From Diatrype stigma (Eukaryota; Ascomycota; Sordariomycetes; Xylariales; Diatrypaceae): 64,000 nt of DNA. The position numbers and the translations under genes were made by a program. The stretch lies in NCBI GenBank assembly GCA_022225965.2, contig JAKJXP020000012.1, forward strand, positions 434,001 to 498,000, read 5' to 3'. The notes beneath the pieces are model-generated. The model saw only the letters and a list, made by a program, of their open reading frames with translations, did no database searches and was not told the DNA's origin. Positions 1-15,255 of this stretch are shown here, one piece after another. Numbering within the stretch: the first letter of the stretch is position 1; each line of letters starts with the position of its first letter.

Positions 1-47
1 GGATTCGGGGGATGATGACTGAACGCTGTGGTCGTGGGCGATCCCAT

Positions 48-1491
48 TCAGGCGGCTTTTTTGGTTTCACGTGGAACTGAAGTGGTGGTGGGTCTAGCGC
101 TTTCATCGTCCTGCACCGCACTCAGAGCAACAGTGATAGCCAATACGGCGACGACGACGCCCGAGCTGATCGGCGTGCTGGGGAAGACGTTCCAGGCCCA
201 TTCTTGAAGTGCCCAGAGACCGTACTGGAGGATTGGATGCACTCCACTACGCCAGAGGAGATACGGCGTGGTCCAGGCAAGATAGGAATAGAACTGGTAG
301 TGCAAGGATCGGGCGAAGAGGAGGCCAATCGCGTTTGCTGAGAGAATTGTAGTCATGACAAATTCGGGCGTAACTCGCGTGGCTACCTGGCGCTCTTCTA
401 GAGAGCTGAAGGGTGACGTGAGCTGCAAAATGGGCCCGATCATGGCAGATAGGGGTTTTCGGGCAGGACTAAGCCACTTATTGACGGCAAACCCTATCAG
501 AACGGAGGCGTGCATGACGAGGAGAGTTAGAGAGAAAGGCTGGCTGAGGAAGGTCTCCTCCCCAACAAAACGCCAGTTCACCGTCCACTTGAAGAAGAAC
601 TGCCTAGACAACTCGAACGCTCGAGATAGATAGCCCAGGGCATTCTGCCCCAAGAATGGGTACGCAATCAGAAATTGAATCTGAACCATCAGCATAGCCA
701 TCTTCAAGGCACCAGAAAAGCCTCTGCCAAGGAAGAGAGTGACCCCGACCGCGGGTAGGACAAGTAGCAGTGACATCTTGATCCCCAAGCCCCAGGAGTA
801 CGCGATGCTGCCGAAGGTCCAGGCTCGCCGCTGGAACAGGTAAATGGTGAACCAGAGGAAGAAGACAGCAAAGCAGTCGTTGAAGCACCGCAAGACGAAG
901 ATGCTATGAAGCCGCTTCGAGGCGATCAATAGAGGAAATACGTATGGAGGGACCTAGTCAGAGGACTCCCATCAGCTAGCACCTGCATGATCTCCCAGAA
1001 ATTGCACTCTTACCTTCGCCTGCCTGTAGCAAGCCATGACTAAGGCTAGAGTGGCCATATAGAGTACTGCGAATATCTGCTGTGCCAGGAAGATATTCTG
1101 GCCCTTGTCGGTGAGATAGTAGAGGCCAGTGTAGATGTAGACATGGGCTGCCGGGTAGACAAGCGGCCCTGTGCCACCCTTGATCATGGTGTAGTCGCGC
1201 TCTCCGGACACATACTGCGACACTTGCTCCATGTAGGCTTTCCAGTCGATTTCAGTATCTATTGGAATGAAAAAAACGTCAATTGGAACCCAAGCAAGCA
1301 AGAGTAGGCCGGCCAAGGCCGGTGTTGAGGGGCTCACATGGGACCCGCCATATAATCACGGCGCAAAGCACCGCGTCCATCAGGAATAGACATGGCGCGA
1401 TAAGTCTCGATAGCTTCGCGTTCCGGCCATTCACGACGTCCAGGCCCAGGTTCACCGCCTGGGAGATGAGGTTCGGTTGGTGGCTTGCCAT
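48..1491 (-). CDS. alg3: Dol-P-Man:Man5GlcNAc2-PP-dolichol alpha-1,3-mannosyltransferase (Alg3)
   Basis: Family role: ER membrane GT58 enzyme that adds the first lumenal mannose, from dolichyl-phosphate mannose, to the lipid-linked N-glycan precursor. Three exons: 1491-1338, 1258-1014 and 953-48, with introns of 79 and 60 bp. The joins keep frame and give 434 residues, close to the usual family length. The start is the ATG of [11 protein letters not shown]. Family blocks seen: [14 protein letters not shown] (split by intron 1), [28 protein letters not shown] and [15 protein letters not shown] (just after intron 2). The protein is hydrophobic almost throughout, as expected for a multi-pass ER enzyme. 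It lies in tandem with the PYP1-like phosphatase gene upstream on the same strand. No frame damage is visible. Confidence 0.95.
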
Positions 1492-2199
1492 TTTGCAATG
1501 ATCGTGACCCAGGTCTGACACGTTGCAGGTGTCAAAAAGGTGAGTGTCAGTCAGTGCGTGGCCATTTCCTGTTAACAAGTACCAGCTGATTGCTGCACTG
1601 TTTAATTGCTGATTGGCAGCTTCTGGGAACCTTACCACAGCCGCACAAGATAGACACGTGCCAATTTCTCACTGTCAGTTGGCAGCGGCGCTACTAGTCA
1701 ATATTACCTAATCAAGCTAAGCCCCCAGACCCCCTGCCCCTTTCACAATCCCAATGTGCAGGTGCTCCTGGTGAAAACTTGCTAATGTGTATATAATTGA
1801 AAGGAAATTCTGGTCTCTTGCGTCAAGTATAGATCCAATGGGTTTTCACAAGTTTAAAGAAGGCCTCTTTTGGGTATCGTGGGAATTTTGCAAGTATACA
1901 AGCATGCAAGCGTTGGGTTGCCTCCTTTCAAGCTTTATTCTAAAAGTCCAGATAACTTGTTAGTGCAGATCAGGGGCAAAACCCATCTCACAGTTCGCGA
2001 CGAAGATATCTAGTTTGTTCATGGGTGAGCATAGAGCTATTCTCAGCTCATACTTCATCTATGTACTCTTCTATATGTCTACATATGCACACATGCTAAG
2101 AGCATCGATACTCTAGACTCTATCACACCAAACTAGAAGAAGGGTAGCCCGGGAGCAGAAAGAGATGCTGTAAAGGGCAAGCCCACCACCCGGCCCAGC
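1492..2199. other. Intergenic: alg3 upstream region and PYP1-like 3' flank
   Basis: 708 bp between two minus-strand genes. I see no coding frame of note. An E-box fused to a CCAAT box lies 164-174 bp before the alg3 start. The rest is unstructured. Confidence 0.6.
1655..1665. promoter_or_regulatory. CACGTG E-box abutting a CCAAT box upstream of alg3
   Basis: The sequence CACGTGCCAAT directly joins a palindromic bHLH/bZIP E-box and a CCAAT (HAP/CBF) core, about 165 bp before the alg3 ATG. Both motifs are well known in fungal promoters. Their use here is inferred from position only, and short motifs can arise by chance. Confidence 0.3.
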
Positions 2200-3398
2200 T
2201 CATTCTAAACTCCTTCCCGTGGCGGCATCCTGGATGCTGGTCTTGCCTTCGACAACGGCAGCCACGACCTTGTGGATGTCGGAGAAGTCGTGGAAGACCG
2301 TGAACGGGACCTTCTCCCTTTCGCAGTAGTGAACCAGATCTACCCAGGCGCCAGCCAGTTAGAATCTAACATCCTGTCGATGTTCCAAGACGGATTGATG
2401 GGGGAAGCTCACCTCTACCGGCCTTGGCAAATAGGAGGTCCGTCTCCTTGGCAGCTGACAGGTCCGACACCCCGTCGCCCGCATAGAACATGATGGGGCG
2501 GTCGGGCAGCGCGGCATACGGTCTGATCTCGAGGGACTTGTCGTGTCCAAATACACTATCCACATCGAAAATAAAATAAACCAAATAAAAGTTATCAGCC
2601 ACTCCCTAATACCAACATACGCCTCATCATACTTAGGCCGTTTTCGAGTAGACGCTTTGTGAAAGAACGTAAGGCCAGGCTCGACAAGGGGGTGTACTAA
2701 CCTGTCATCGTGATACTTAATGTTCCACCCGCCCTCTTCGTTGATGTCCTTGCCCGGCTGCGGCTGGACGTCGTTGCTGACGATCTGCATGTCGCGGACC
2801 TCGGCCTCGCCGACGAGGTGGCCGAGGAGGGCCCGGATGATGGGCTGCATGCCGCCGCTCAGGACGACGATGGGGACGTTGTTGGCGCGGCACCACTTTG
2901 CAACGTCCACATTCTGGAGTCAGCAATCGCTCCTACTATTCGGACGGAGATTCGAGGGTTCCGTCCCCGTTCCCTCCCGAACGGTGCCATCCATTCCGGA
3001 GGCAATTCCACAATAATGCCCCCCTCGCGCCTCCCCCCCCCCCCAACGGTGGACTGACGAGCGCGGACTGAAATTCGGCAACAACAAAGTCAAAAGGTGC
3101 TTACGGCGTGGAACTCCTTGAAGGCCGGGTCGAGCTGGACGTTCTCGAGCAGGGTGCGGACGCAGACGTCGAAGGGGGTCTTGACGCTGTCCATCATCTC
3201 CTGGAAGGTGTCCCGGAAGGTGCGGGTGCCCTCGAGAGTCTCCCGGTTGCCCTTCTTGCGCAGCTCGGTGCCGAAGCCCAGGTTGTCCGTCAGGAAGTCA
3301 TTGCTGTCCTGCAGCGTGATGGTCCCGTCGAAGTCGGTGAAGAAGATGGCCTTGGGCTGGGTCCGGAGGGCCGGCAGGGAGCCCGGCGTAGAAGACAT
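2200..3398 (-). CDS. HAD-family phosphatase, Pyp1 (yeast YNL010W)-like
   Basis: Four exons: 3398-3105, 2913-2702, 2555-2413 and 2339-2200, with introns of 191, 146 and 73 bp. They give 262 residues. The haloacid-dehalogenase nucleophile motif is FFTDFDGTIT near residue 20. SGGMQPIIRALL supplies the motif II serine, and GDGVSDLSAAKE is the acidic metal-binding motif. FGHDKS and LLFAKAGRDLVHYC also match the yeast YNL010W/Pyp1 family and its filamentous-fungal relatives, some named 2-hydroxy-3-keto-5-methylthiopentenyl-1-phosphate phosphatase-like. The yeast protein is grouped with polyol phosphatases; the substrate here is unknown. Intron 1 holds a 12-C run. A perfect CRE lies 128 bp before the start, so stress control by Atf1/Sko1-type bZIPs is possible (inference). 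Confidence 0.87.
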
Positions 3399-4489
3399 CT
3401 TTGTCTCGGGGCTTCTTTTTGCTGTGGGTTGCCGTATACACCTACCTAACTAGGCGGACGATGCAACTTGTATCTCGATTTATAGTATAATAATTATATC
3501 TTCTTGAATCGTCTTTTAGATATGATGACGTCACGTTGGACTAGGATTCCCCACGTCTATGCTGAAAAATGAGGTAATTGAAGGAGAGTGATCTTTCTTT
3601 TCAATTGAAGAGGGACGGAGATGAGAATGAGGGAACAGTTTCTTTAAAGCCTCAAGAGAGCCAAATCGAGCAAAATCCCAGGGTTAATCTCAAAAGCAAC
3701 CTTAAAGGGGGGTGAGCCTCAAATCGTAAAGCCCAAAGCACGTGTAGTGGATAGACTAGAGCTATTCGCGGGGCACCCTCACTGATTGCTAACTACGAAC
3801 ACCTGTATCGTAGGTAGGTGTGTATATACATACCTAGAGGTAGTATGTAGTTGCATTATGCCCCTCTTCGTTCTGCCCCTCCATTCCCAGGTTCTCAACA
3901 AGGAGGTGTGGTCCTTGGACCTGGAAAGCGGGTACCTACGACCCGGGATTGAGGTTTTTTTTCGTTTTTTCTCAGCGACGTCGGGGGAAGATGTCCCTGT
4001 CGCTCCTGCACTCCCAGCACTCTCAGCAAGGCAAACATGGGTTCTCTCGACTGAAAGACGCCGCTAAGTCAGGTCCACCACTCGCTAGAAATGCATGCCA
4101 AGCCTTCCAGCACAGGCAGTCGGGGCAGTCGGGGCAGTCGAGTCGGTGGCGTCGGCTATTCCCCGGAGGCCCTAGTTAAAGGAAGCTCCAGCAAGCAGCA
4201 GCAGCAGCAGCAGCAAGCAACAGCTCCTCAATCACTCGGCCCAGTTCAGTTCAGTTCAGTTCAGCTCAGCTCAGCTATGACATTCTGCCCTCTCAATGCC
4301 CACAGCTCTCCGGGCTGGGAATAAACCGCTCAAACCGCTCAGACCGACGACCAAGCATACTTGCCTGCCGAGTACCTAACCCTAGGTTACAGTAGGTAGG
4401 TATTTAGGTAGGTTGGGTGTAACAGGGCGAGGCGACCGGCCGGCCACTTTCTCCAGGAACCGCCCGTTGCTTTCCCTCTCGCCCACCCA
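3399..4489. promoter_or_regulatory. Divergent promoter region between the PYP1-like gene and she9
   Basis: 1,091 bp between divergently transcribed genes. It contains a CRE palindrome (3526-3533), a CAG/GCA triplet run near 4194-4216, and short tandem GTTCA/GCTCA words near 4245-4275. Overlapping small open frames here have no recognisable product and look like chance. TAGGTA words cluster at 4370-4410. Confidence 0.6.
3526..3533. promoter_or_regulatory. CRE palindrome TGACGTCA
   Basis: A perfect 8-bp CREB/ATF site lies 128 bp upstream of the PYP1-like start codon. In fungi this site is bound by Atf1/Sko1-class bZIP factors under osmotic and oxidative stress. The assignment to the phosphatase gene is inferred from distance; she9 starts about 960 bp away on the other side. 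Confidence 0.45.
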
Positions 4490-6130
4490 ATGTCAGCTGC
4501 TCCTCGGGCTCTGAAGCCCCTGTTCGGGGCAGGCTCGAGGCTGCTGGTAGACCAATTGGTCCTCCCGCGGTCGACCGCCGCTGCCGCCGCCACGAGGAAG
4601 CTCGCCACAGCTCGAGCCCGCTCTATGCCGTCATACCTACGCTGTTGCAACTTCACGCTCAACCACCACCACCACCACCATCACCAAATCCGACTGTCGT
4701 CGACGAAACCCCCCAACGACAAGGATGATGAAAGCCTGCACGGCATACCCAAACCCGACGATGTCATAGTAACACCGCCGCCGCCGCCGCCGCCTCCGGA
4801 AATAAACCCTCCGTATAGCAGCAGCAATGGCAATGGCAATGGCAACGGCAAAGGCAATGGCACACCCTTCTCCTCTTCTGCCCAGCAAGAACCATCGCCA
4901 CCACCACCACAACCCGAACCACAATCACAGCCATCAGAAGAGCAGCAGCAGCACCCACCGCCCCCACCACCACCGCCACCGCCACCCCCGCCCCCGCCTC
5001 GGCACGAGAACCTCCCCTCGGCCCTGAACTCGCGGCGCTCCGCCCTCAACCAGTCGCTCTCGTCGTTCATGGACCGGGCGCAGACGGCGCTGTTCGCGGC
5101 CTCGCAGCGGATCAACGACCTGACGGGGTACAGCGGGATCGAGACGCTCAAGTCGGAGATCAGCGCGCTGGAGGCGCAGCTGGCGGCCGCGCAGACGCAC
5201 CTGCACGAGTGCCGGGCGGCGTACAAGAGCGCGGTGGCGTCGCGGTCGGCGACGCAGCGCGAGGTCACCACGCTGCTCGCCCGGCAGAAGACCTGGACGC
5301 CCGCCGACTTCGAGCGCTTCACGCAGCTGTACCGCCAGGACTACGACCTCGACGCGGCCGTGTCCGGCGCCGCCGCCGCCCTCGAGGCCGCCGAGCACGG
5401 CGCCGAGCAGGTCGGCCGCGAGCTCTCGGCCCGCATCCTCGCCCGCTACCACGAGGAGCAGATCTGGAGCGACAAGATCCGCCGCATGAGCACCTGGGGC
5501 ACCTGGGGCCTCATGGGCGTCAACGTCCTGCTCTTCCTCGTCTTCCAGTTCGGCGCCGAGCCCTGGCGCCGCAGCCGCCTCGTCCGCGGCTTCGAGGCCA
5601 AGGTCCGCGAGGCCCTCGAGGAGGAGCGCGCCCTCGCCGCCGAGGCCGCCGCCGCCCGTCAGGAGGAGACCCACAGTCTGATCATCCAGGGTTCCTCGTT
5701 GTCAGCTTCGGCCAGACAACAGAGCGAGACTGCGGCTGGTGAAAGCGAGGGCGAGGGCGAGGGCGATGTCCCATCATCGTCCATGGCAGCGGATAGCGAA
5801 CAGATGAGCACACCACCACAGCCAGCAGCAGTGGCAGCAGAACCGTCTCCCGAAAAGGAAGAGGTCATAGTCATCCCGGCGGCGACGGCGTACTGGTGGC
5901 GGGACATCTTCCGGCACACGGTGGCGGCGCCGTCGCGGTCGCTGTCGTGGCAGGACTACCTCGCGGACCAGCCGGAGCGGTGGCGCGACGCCTTCGCCGA
6001 GCTGTGCAGCGACCGGCGCGTCTCGGTCCGGACGCGGGACCTGTCCATCGTCGCCCTGGAGGGCATGGCGGCCGGCGCCGTCTTCGCGGGCAGCGTGGCG
6101 GCTGCTGTCTTCTTCCTGAGGACCGCGTAG
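4490..6130 (+). CDS. she9: Mitochondrial inner-membrane protein She9/Mdm33
   Basis: Family role: matrix-facing coiled-coil protein needed for inner-membrane morphology and fission. Single exon, 546 residues. The basic N-terminus with Ala/Arg/Ser fits a mitochondrial presequence. A low-complexity linker follows: a His run near residue 60, Asn-Gly repeats, and a run of about 15 Pro near residue 160-175. The conserved She9 core starts at NLPSALNSRRSALNQSL. It contains a coiled coil (GIETLKSEISALEAQLAAAQ), the block LLARQKTWTPADFERFTQLYR, and a transmembrane segment near residues 335-355 (TWGLMGVNVLLFLVFQFG). A second hydrophobic helix ends the protein near 523-543. The core is GC-rich with strongly biased third positions, unlike the repeat linker. 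The homopolymer tracts could vary in length between strains. Confidence 0.92.
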   Translation: MSAAPRALKPLFGAGSRLLVDQLVLPRSTAAAAATRKLATARARSMPSYLRCCNFTLNHHHHHHHQIRLSSTKPPNDKDDESLHGIPKPDDVIVTPPPPPPPPEINPPYSSSNGNGNGNGKGNGTPFSSSAQQEPSPPPPQPEPQSQPSEEQQQHPPPPPPPPPPPPPPPRHENLPSALNSRRSALNQSLSSFMDRAQTALFAASQRINDLTGYSGIETLKSEISALEAQLAAAQTHLHECRAAYKSAVASRSATQREVTTLLARQKTWTPADFERFTQLYRQDYDLDAAVSGAAAALEAAEHGAEQVGRELSARILARYHEEQIWSDKIRRMSTWGTWGLMGVNVLLFLVFQFGAEPWRRSRLVRGFEAKVREALEEERALAAEAAAARQEETHSLIIQGSSLSASARQQSETAAGESEGEGEGDVPSSSMAADSEQMSTPPQPAAVAAEPSPEKEEVIVIPAATAYWWRDIFRHTVAAPSRSLSWQDYLADQPERWRDAFAELCSDRRVSVRTRDLSIVALEGMAAGAVFAGSVAAAVFFLRTA

Positions 6131-7662
6131 TCTTTGTCGTCGTCGCGTAGTAGCGAACTACTACCACTACTACCACTACTACCTACTTCACCCACCCGTG
6201 TTGGGTTGGCCCCGGTCGGCTTGCCTGCCTGGCCCTGAGTAATACCAGGTGGCTCGGCTCAGCCCGGCTTGGGGCCTATGCATATATAGCAAGCGACTTT
6301 GAGGCAAAAAGAAGGGTGCAGGGTAGGGCAGGGCAGGGCAGGGCAAGGCAGGGGCAGGGGCAGGGAGGTACTGTAAAAATACTTGTTTGTATATGTACAT
6401 ATAGATATATATATAATCAGAAGAAAGAAAGAAAGAAAGAAAGACCATGTATGGATACGCCGCCCCTGCCCCTTTCCACCCGCCCACATCACACCCTATT
6501 TGGCATGTTGCCTGCCTGCCAGCTAGAAATGCCAGCTAGAAACAGGATCATGAATAGAGCAGCAAGTACTTGCTCTCTCTGGCTACCATGCTACTTTAGA
6601 CCTACCTACCCTCCCTCTGTATATAACGCAGTATATGAAATCTAAATTTTGACTACCTACCCCTACCTACACACTGATTTTGACATGCTAATACGATGAT
6701 GCCTATCTGCCTATGCATGTCAAGAGAAGACCACACAGCTAGACTTGCCGACTACCATGCATTCCGACCCGACAATGAAACACGGCCGGGAACAGGGGTG
6801 GGTAAGTAGGTAGGTACCAGATAGTTAGTGTTCTTTTCAAAACCAGGTACTTAGTAGTATTCAAGACACCTTTCTTCTTCGCGTCTGTCTACTTAATCAA
6901 CGAGGCAAATATGGCAATAATGGTATTCGGGAATACGGTACAGATAGATGAGTCAATGTGTTATCAAGGATAGCTTCGTCTCAAAGTAGTAGAAGAAGAA
7001 AAGGATACTCTTTCTAATGTGCCCCAGGAAAAACCATCTTCTTCCAACTTTTTTGTATTCGATCAAGATCAAAAATAGAAAAAGAAGACGACAATAACGT
7101 AACAACGGCGACTTCGCTCAGCGAATGGCGGGGAAAAGAAGCACACCAACGCCTGACTCGCTCATTCATCCCTATACCCCCCCATCAATCCCACCATCGT
7201 TTGACTTCCAACTACATTCATTCGAGGGCTTCTTCTCTATAAATGTGCTCGGTAACCATGAGGCCAATCTCCGATCGTCGTTCAACCTCGAGAGGATGAG
7301 AAAAGTAACTGCTGGTCCTTTCTTCTTTTCCCTCGTAATCTCTTCATTGATCATCAAAAAGACATAGCTCGTTATGACCAGGCCGACCACGTACGAAGTG
7401 GAACCGAAAACACGGGCCAGTAATTTGCGCCGTCTCCAGGTCTAGCAGTGCCATTGCGCCGAGTTGGAGGCTCGGCCACAAGAGGGCTCAGGAGACGTAT
7501 GTCGGCCCACGTCGTTGAATCGGGGTTGCTCCCGAAGTCTTGTTTCTCGCCGGACCCTAACCTTGTAGACGGCATACCAGCGTTTTGGAGGAACTGAGGC
7601 GATCGCATTCAGTCGAAAAGTCAAACCTCTTCTCTTGTACACCACTTCCTGCCCTTCCTCTC
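6131..7662. other. Convergent 3' intergenic region between she9 and pkc1
   Basis: 1,532 bp holding the 3' ends of two converging genes. It includes a G-quadruplex-type tract (6321-6368), a short AGAAAGAAAGAAAGAAAG run at 6419-6442, and TACCTA words. I see no convincing gene. Confidence 0.6.
6321..6368 (+). repeat. GGGCA tandem tract with G-quadruplex potential
   Basis: Eight or more G-triplets or quartets are separated by 1-3 nt (GGGTAGGGCAGGGCAGGGCA and onward), about 190 bp after the she9 stop and on the sense strand. The spacing meets the classic G3+N1-7 quadruplex rule. Any effect on she9 mRNA 3' processing is inference. Confidence 0.6.
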
Positions 7663-11505
<3,843 letters not shown>

Positions 11506-11582
11506 GTTGGCAGTGGGTTGCGCGTCGTCACGCGCGGGACCGGCTTTATATGGTACACTTTGCTGTAATGTTTGATTCTAGA

Positions 11583-11602
11583 GGGGGGGGGGGGGGGGGG
11601 GG
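11583..11602. repeat. G20 homopolymer 78-97 bp upstream of the pkc1 start
   Basis: An uninterrupted run of 20 G on the plus strand, which is C20 in the sense direction of pkc1. It lies in the likely 5' leader or core promoter. Runs this long are slippage-prone and may be miscounted by the assembly. Confidence 0.85.
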
Positions 11603-13172
11603 ATATAAAGGGAGGAGAGGAAGATGGGGCCCGGCCGGCCGATATACTCCGGCAAAGCTCGATTATCGGGCAGATGATAGGTCGTGGGCTGGGGATGTAG
11701 AGGGTGGAGAAGCTGTCAAAGAAAATCGAAAGCTCGGGACCAACCCCTCTCTCACCCGTTAGGTCATGAAAGAAGAACGGATATAGTAATAACGACCACT
11801 GGCTGCAGGGAGACACGCAGCACGGCACAGCAGAGGCGGGAGAGCAGTGTAGGAAACCACCTAGGTATACTACCACTATGTGTGGGTATCAAATGGGAGT
11901 GATGGCAGTAATAACAGACAAGTAGGTAGGCAGATTGGCAGGTAAAGACCTAGCAGCCTGGGTAAAGTAGGTAGTAATCAGTAGGGACAATAACAGTCAG
12001 GACTCCGTGGCAGCAAGAGTGAATGAAGGATGACTGGACTCAGGTTGAAAGTCCTGAGCGCGGTTGTGGGTCGGTTGTCTTAAGATCGTCCTGGATTTTG
12101 GCCTACGAACTGCCTATCTACCTATGTAGCGTAGGTAGTCTAGGTCTAGCATAGGTAGGTCTTGTATAGGCGATAGAGTGTAGATGAGGGTGGTAGGCAG
12201 GCAGACCATGGGCAAATGGGCAACCTTGGAAATGGGCAAATGAGCAGGCAGACTGGCAGGCAGGCAGGCAGACAGTTCGTCGCAGTGACCAAAGAAGCAT
12301 GCAGTCGTGGGGATAGGTCCTGGAACTGGCACTGGCACTGGCAAGAAATGCGCGTGCGTTGGGCAGTAATAGTAATGACTGATGAGGTAAAGAAAAGTGC
12401 TATCTGGGGGGGGAATAATCTAGTAATGCGATGTCGTCAAGCGACGGGGTGGGTAATCAATGGCGGGGTTTTGGTTTTTCTGTCGTCTGTTTCGGTTTTG
12501 CATGCCGTCCCAGTTATCAGTTATAGGTAGATACCTTAGGTACCTTAACTACCTAGTTAGAGCTCCTCAGTTAGGTGGCTAGGTGGGCTGGTTAGGTGGT
12601 AGCTGAACACTAACTAGTATTGTACCCCGTGCCCTGTGCCCGTGCCCCGGGGAAACGTACATACATACATACATACAGTACCATACCTAGCAGCAAGAGG
12701 CATGTATGTATGAAAGCACTGTGGATGCACTGGGTATGTCGGTATGTCGTCGGTAACAAGTTCTTTCTTTGGTTGGTTCTTTGCCTCTTAATGAGCGACA
12801 GCACAACCGGGTAATGAGTAACGGGTAATAGCAAGAATTCATGAATGCTCAAGTTGAAAGCAGGTATCACCAGATACTACAGGTATATTTTTGGAGATAA
12901 GAGAGCCGGCTACCGTGTCTGTATGTGCAGCTATAAGCGCGTAATGTTTATTGTTGTTTTCCCTACTAATCAGGCTTTCTTTAATTGAAGTGCTTAGGGC
13001 GACGCGGCTCTCGGCCTGTTGCTACGGCTCATGTAACACTCTCCTGCTGCAAAAATGCAACGTAGAACAGGTGCTGGGCAGTATATGTTAACCCGATACG
13101 TTGATGTCTAACGTATGATCAACATTAGTACCAGAACACATACAAAACACATACACAGGTAAAACCCGGTGG

Positions 13173-13245
13173 CTGCCAGAAATGGATTGAACCCATTCAT
13201 TCCAGTGCTTGGAAGGCAGCGGTCAGATTATGTTATGAATGGGAT
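13173..13245 (-). pseudogene. tRNA-Gly(TCC)-like relic
   Basis: On the minus strand the anticodon arm reads GCTGCCTTCCAAGCACT, with loop CTTCCAA and anticodon TCC. It is followed at near-normal spacing by a perfect 5-bp T-arm, AATGG-GTTCAAT-CCATT, which holds a B-box. One anticodon-stem pair is broken (C-C). The 5' half lacks a proper A-box, and the acceptor strands TCTGGCA and its expected partner do not pair. I read it as a decayed tRNA gene or a tRNA-derived fragment rather than a working gene. The 5' boundary is approximate. Confidence 0.4.
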
Positions 13246-15255
13246 GGTAAATACCAGGTACTAGTCGATATCGACGATATACTCGCTCCTTCAGGGGGCG
13301 GGGTGCATTTTTAGACGAAAATGGCAGTGATCAATGGTATCACCACATATCTATATGGCACCTATATGTGCTGGTTTTAGAACTAAGTACATTCATGAGC
13401 CATATTGCACTATGAAGCAAACTGTGAATCACAAGAAGAAAACTCGTCATAAAGGTGTGTTGACAGTTAACTTGGAAGTTTATCAACCCCTGGTACTTAC
13501 TTATGTATGTCCGCATACAACAGAGGCGATTGATGTTGATGGTGCATCATGGTTCATGGCTAAACGCCTTCCTTTTGTGTATTGTATTGTACGATAGACG
13601 GTAGTACCTACAAATGTTTTACACGTTGACCTGGTTTCCTAATTCGGATCCATCCTGCATAGCAATCACAAGCTGTCCATGGCAGCCATGGGTCACAAAC
13701 CTCCCCATGAATGAGAACCATCCAGGACTTAGTTATCGCATGCAAGTTCTTACCAAAACAGAGCGGATTGGAAGACGAACCCCGGACGAAATTGTCAGCC
13801 TGCAATGGTCAATCGACCCCTCCATGATACCCCATGAAGCTTGGTCCATGCGTAAATCCTAGTTACATCAACAACAAAATCAATGCCTGCCATTTTATCT
13901 GAATGCTTCCATTCGCAATAGGTGGTTTGTAGAGCTTGCTATGTACAAGAATAGAGCTGCATACCGACAGCCTAAAACTCAACCACAACTACATATGTGT
14001 CCTCGTTCTTCGGCTCAGCAATGCTCATGTTTCCACTACATTCCCAGGCCACGCTGCCTGCTGAGGTTATACGAGTTTGCTAATTATCCACGTAAGATCT
14101 CAAGAATCTCTTCGTACTTAGTGAGAATAGTTCCTAGTCACCGTTCAAAGGTTTGTAATCCCACTAACTCGAGCAACTATTATGTAACTCATGTTTACAA
14201 GGCCATATATACGACGGGGAGGGGGGCTCATCCATTTGAACATTCTGGTAACACATGTTCTGAAGCGGTGGGTGCGTCTACACACTCACTCACTCCTGTA
14301 TAAATATACTTACTGTGTATGTCTAACGATGAACACATTGCCGAATCTGTCATCCAGAAAAGGCCATTGGGAAATGACGCAACAAATACATTTGCCCGGC
14401 TGTTTCAATGAGACTTCCATTACCGCGCGTGTGCCCCATCGTCAATGCAATGAAACCCCGGGGATCAAGTCCAAGCAGCACCTTCCTTCCATCAGCCATC
14501 AGACATCAGATCAAACCCTTGATTCCGGGGACGCGCGTGTATTAAGCGGGTTTCTCTCGGGAGGCGGTTGACGCTAAGTAGCTTAAACGCTGATCTCCAC
14601 ATGACGACAAGTGCAACCGCGAGATCGGTGTGGGTTCCGATCGTCCACAAATACGTAATTTTCGGCTGTGCAGTTGAGCAGACTTCTCAGCCTCGCACGT
14701 CTCCCCTTCCATCGGGATCGAATCGGGATCCGTCCTTTCGTCTCGTCCTGGGCCAACGTGCCGTTGGAACGGGCCATCCTCCCTAGCGTAGAGTTGGCAT
14801 TCACGCACTTGTTATGTAGGTAGGAGGGACAAAGAACTACACAGCGAGCGCTACTAATTAGGTGACACTCCCTGCATATACTACTTTTGATATAGAGGAG
14901 ACATGAGTTCACGAAGGTCATTGTATACGCGGGAGGCCTACTTCTAATCGTTGGGAATACCCACATACTGTTATATATACCTGTCAAGGACGATATGGAG
15001 ATGGTCCCACGGGGTAATGTTACGTAGGTCGGCCGCAAACACCTTAGGTCATCGATATAGTAGACAAGTTGGGGGTATCGTCATATTAACATTAATATCT
15101 GGCATAGTCAAATATAGCTGCCTGTCTTGTCTGCCTGTCGGGGTATATGTATATATGTGTGTGACAAGGCCTATATTATATACGCGTAAATCATAAAAAA
15201 GCCAGGTCTAGACCTAGCAAAGCGAAAGAAAGGCCCAGCGACCAACCACTAGCCT

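Larger units (their letters stand above)
11506..15255. other. Long intergenic region upstream of pkc1
   Basis: 3.75 kb between the pkc1 start and the 3' end of the next gene. Next to pkc1 there is a 20-G homopolymer (11583-11602). At 12210-12275 there are GGCA/GCAGGCAG repeats, and at 12656-12676 an ACAT microsatellite. A tRNA-Gly-like relic lies near 13173-13245. Short open frames of 60-150 codons occur throughout, but none has recognisable domains or paired splice frames, so none is called. Confidence 0.55.

Noticed and set aside
4681..5674. Long open frames opposite she9 (213 and 246 codons)
   Set aside because: They mirror the GC-rich coding strand and the triplet repeats of she9; their Gly/Arg/Leu-rich content and lack of domains mark them as shadows.
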